Origin: Leptospira koniambonensis
Lineage (GTDB): Bacteria; Spirochaetota; Leptospiria; Leptospirales; Leptospiraceae
Assembly (NCBI RefSeq): GCF_004769555.1
Contig: NZ_RQFY01000004.1
Span: forward strand, 1,364,001-1,428,000
DNA length: 64,000 nucleotides
Reading direction: 5' to 3'
Each line of letters starts with the position of its first letter. Within the stretch, counting starts at the first letter, position 1. The notes below the pieces were generated by a model. The model did no database searches and was not told the origin of the DNA. It worked only from the letters and a program-made list of their open reading frames with translations. Below are positions 62,814-64,000 of the stretch, piece after piece. The position numbers and the translations under genes are program-made.

Positions 62814-64000
62814 GTGAGTAGTTTTTTTACAAGTATATCAGTAAAACGTTTCTTTCTCTTCTCTTTAGTTATCCTTTTTATTTCTAATTGTAGTGCACTA
62901 GACTGGGGCTGGGTCAAACTCCCTTCTGGACTCGCCTGGGACCAAAACGAAACCTTAGATAGAAACCCTGTAGAAGGTTTTCGGGTAGAATTTCCGGAAG
63001 AATTGGGACTGGATTCCAGGCCCTTGGTGGAACTTTCCAAAAAACTCAGAAAAGAAAAAACCGAGGTCCGTTCTCTTCTCATCTTAAAGGAAGGGAATCT
63101 GGTATTTGAAAGATATGCCGGAGGGATCTCCAGAAATCATAATCATAATATGTATTCTGTGACCAAATCTGTGGTCTCCATGTTACTCGGGATTTGTTAT
63201 ACAAATGATTGTGGAGTAGATTTAGAAGATAGTCTTTCCTCTGCTGAGTCCAGTTTGCCTGGCCTTCTTCCTTCTGAATTAAAAGGAAAAGAATCTATCC
63301 GGCTCAAAGACGCATTACGCATGAGTTCCGGAATGGGCTGGGATTCATTTCCTAAAAAGGAAGATATTAGAACGGACGCAGATCCGCTTGCGATTGCTTG
63401 GATCCCTACTGTATCTTCCGCACCTGGAACTAAATTCGAATATTCTAATGGAGATACTCAATTAGTCGCGGGTTATCTGGAAGCCAAGACAGGTAAGACA
63501 TTATATGAATATTCCAAAAACACTGCATTCTCTTGGTTAGGTTTTAAGGGAGAAGAATGGAATACATCCAAATCAGGAAGACAGACCGCGGGATTTGGAC
63601 TTCGTTTGAGACCGATCGATATGGCGAAACTCGGACAGCTTTATCTGGACGGTGGAAAATGGAATGGTCGTCAGGTATTAAAGCCTGAATGGATCGCTAT
63701 GACCTTAGAGCCAGGCATTGAAAAAAGATACGGGCTGCAATTCTGGATCCATGAATTTGAAGGTAAACCTAGCTTCATGGCAAACGGAAAAGGTGGCCAA
63801 TTCATCTATGTGATCCCTCATCGTAAAATTGTTTTAGTAATGACAAGCGCTATCTGGGATAAAGCACCTGATTTAGTTTTAACTTCTGTATTGGATGCGA
63901 TCAAGGCATCTTTAATATCTACAGATAAAATCCCTTCTCCCGATAGGGAAGAATTACTGCTTCGAGAATTAAAAATATCTGCCAGAACTTCTTTAGACCC
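62814..64000 (+). CDS. Class C beta-lactamase-like serine hydrolase lipoprotein, cut by the window edge
   Basis: The frame from GTG at 62814 runs off the right edge (395 codons seen). It begins with a lipoprotein signal ending ISNC (cysteine near residue 26). The hydrolase domain has SVTK with S115 and K118, YSN with Y210, and KGG at 326-328, matching the SxxK, YxN and K(T/S)G motifs. GGGGGG at 62801-62806 precedes the GTG. Relatives are esterases, D-aminopeptidases or beta-lactamases; the substrate is not evident. The gene is divergent from the cysteine-rich lipoprotein gene. Confidence 0.88.
   Translation, partial: MSSFFTSISVKRFFLFSLVILFISNCSALDWGWVKLPSGLAWDQNETLDRNPVEGFRVEFPEELGLDSRPLVELSKKLRKEKTEVRSLLILKEGNLVFERYAGGISRNHNHNMYSVTKSVVSMLLGICYTNDCGVDLEDSLSSAESSLPGLLPSELKGKESIRLKDALRMSSGMGWDSFPKKEDIRTDADPLAIAWIPTVSSAPGTKFEYSNGDTQLVAGYLEAKTGKTLYEYSKNTAFSWLGFKGEEWNTSKSGRQTAGFGLRLRPIDMAKLGQLYLDGGKWNGRQVLKPEWIAMTLEPGIEKRYGLQFWIHEFEGKPSFMANGKGGQFIYVIPHRKIVLVMTSAIWDKAPDLVLTSVLDAIKASLISTDKIPSPDREELLLRELKISARTSLD

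Overview
The window reads as chromosomal DNA from a spirochaete, most likely a Leptospira. Several things point that way. The sequence is AT-rich. Lipoprotein signal peptides have loose lipoboxes (for example ISNC, VWNC, LLNC-type). TTG and GTG starts are common. There is a flagellar cap gene (fliD) and a MotA-type stator gene. The density of multi-domain sensor kinases and RsbU-type phosphatases is very high. The species cannot be fixed from this window. I saw no rRNA, tRNA, prophage, transposase or CRISPR array. The window looks like core chromosome with short dispersed intergenic repeats.

Layout. 1-0.6 kb: a sigma factor with the start of a downstream partner at the left edge. 0.8-8.1 kb: a DUF2071 gene; a leftward operon of two PAS histidine kinases followed by a sugar kinase/nucleotidyltransferase pair resembling AmgK/MurU; and an alpha/beta hydrolase. 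8.1-15.5 kb: an orphan NarL-type regulator, an acidic unknown protein, and a leftward operon of polyphosphate kinase, a GlcD-type flavoenzyme, a small membrane protein and a DUF374 acyltransferase, followed by two small exported proteins. 15.5-21.3 kb: a DinB protein, an SH3-like lipoprotein, a catalytically empty rhomboid-like protein, and a 1169-residue kinase with its receiver protein. 21.5-26.3 kb: acyl-CoA dehydrogenase, fliD and its companion. 26.3-29.8 kb: two tandem RsbU-like phosphatases. 30-35.4 kb: ribF, a STAS protein, a J-domain protein, manA and an HNH nuclease. 35.4-44.4 kb: a hybrid kinase, a cation/proton antiporter, a GT-C glycosyltransferase, motA and a cellulose-synthase-like GT2.

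44.4-50.5 kb is the most unusual stretch. It is a rightward operon with overlapping genes: a small cysteine protein, RnfC-like and RnfD-like proteins without the rest of Rnf, a PTS IIA(Ntr)-like protein, two DppB/DppC-type permeases without an ATPase or binding protein, and a PEGA-domain protein. 50.6-64 kb holds largely housekeeping genes (folC, aroE, trmL, uvrB, cutA) mixed with a GT2, two histidine-kinase-like ATPase proteins, a four-S1-domain protein, an amidohydrolase lacking its HxH metal motif, an active-looking rhomboid protease and, running off the right edge, a class C beta-lactamase-like lipoprotein.

How the parts fit. Signalling dominates: four sensor kinases, three separate receiver domains or proteins, two PP2C phosphatases, one STAS antagonist and two stand-alone HATPase proteins. 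The last three groups are the components of Rsb-type partner switching, although they are scattered. Cell-envelope functions recur (AmgK/MurU-like pair, DUF374 acyltransferase, two GT2 enzymes, one GT-C enzyme). The intergenic spaces carry several palindromic or repeated elements that no gene explains.
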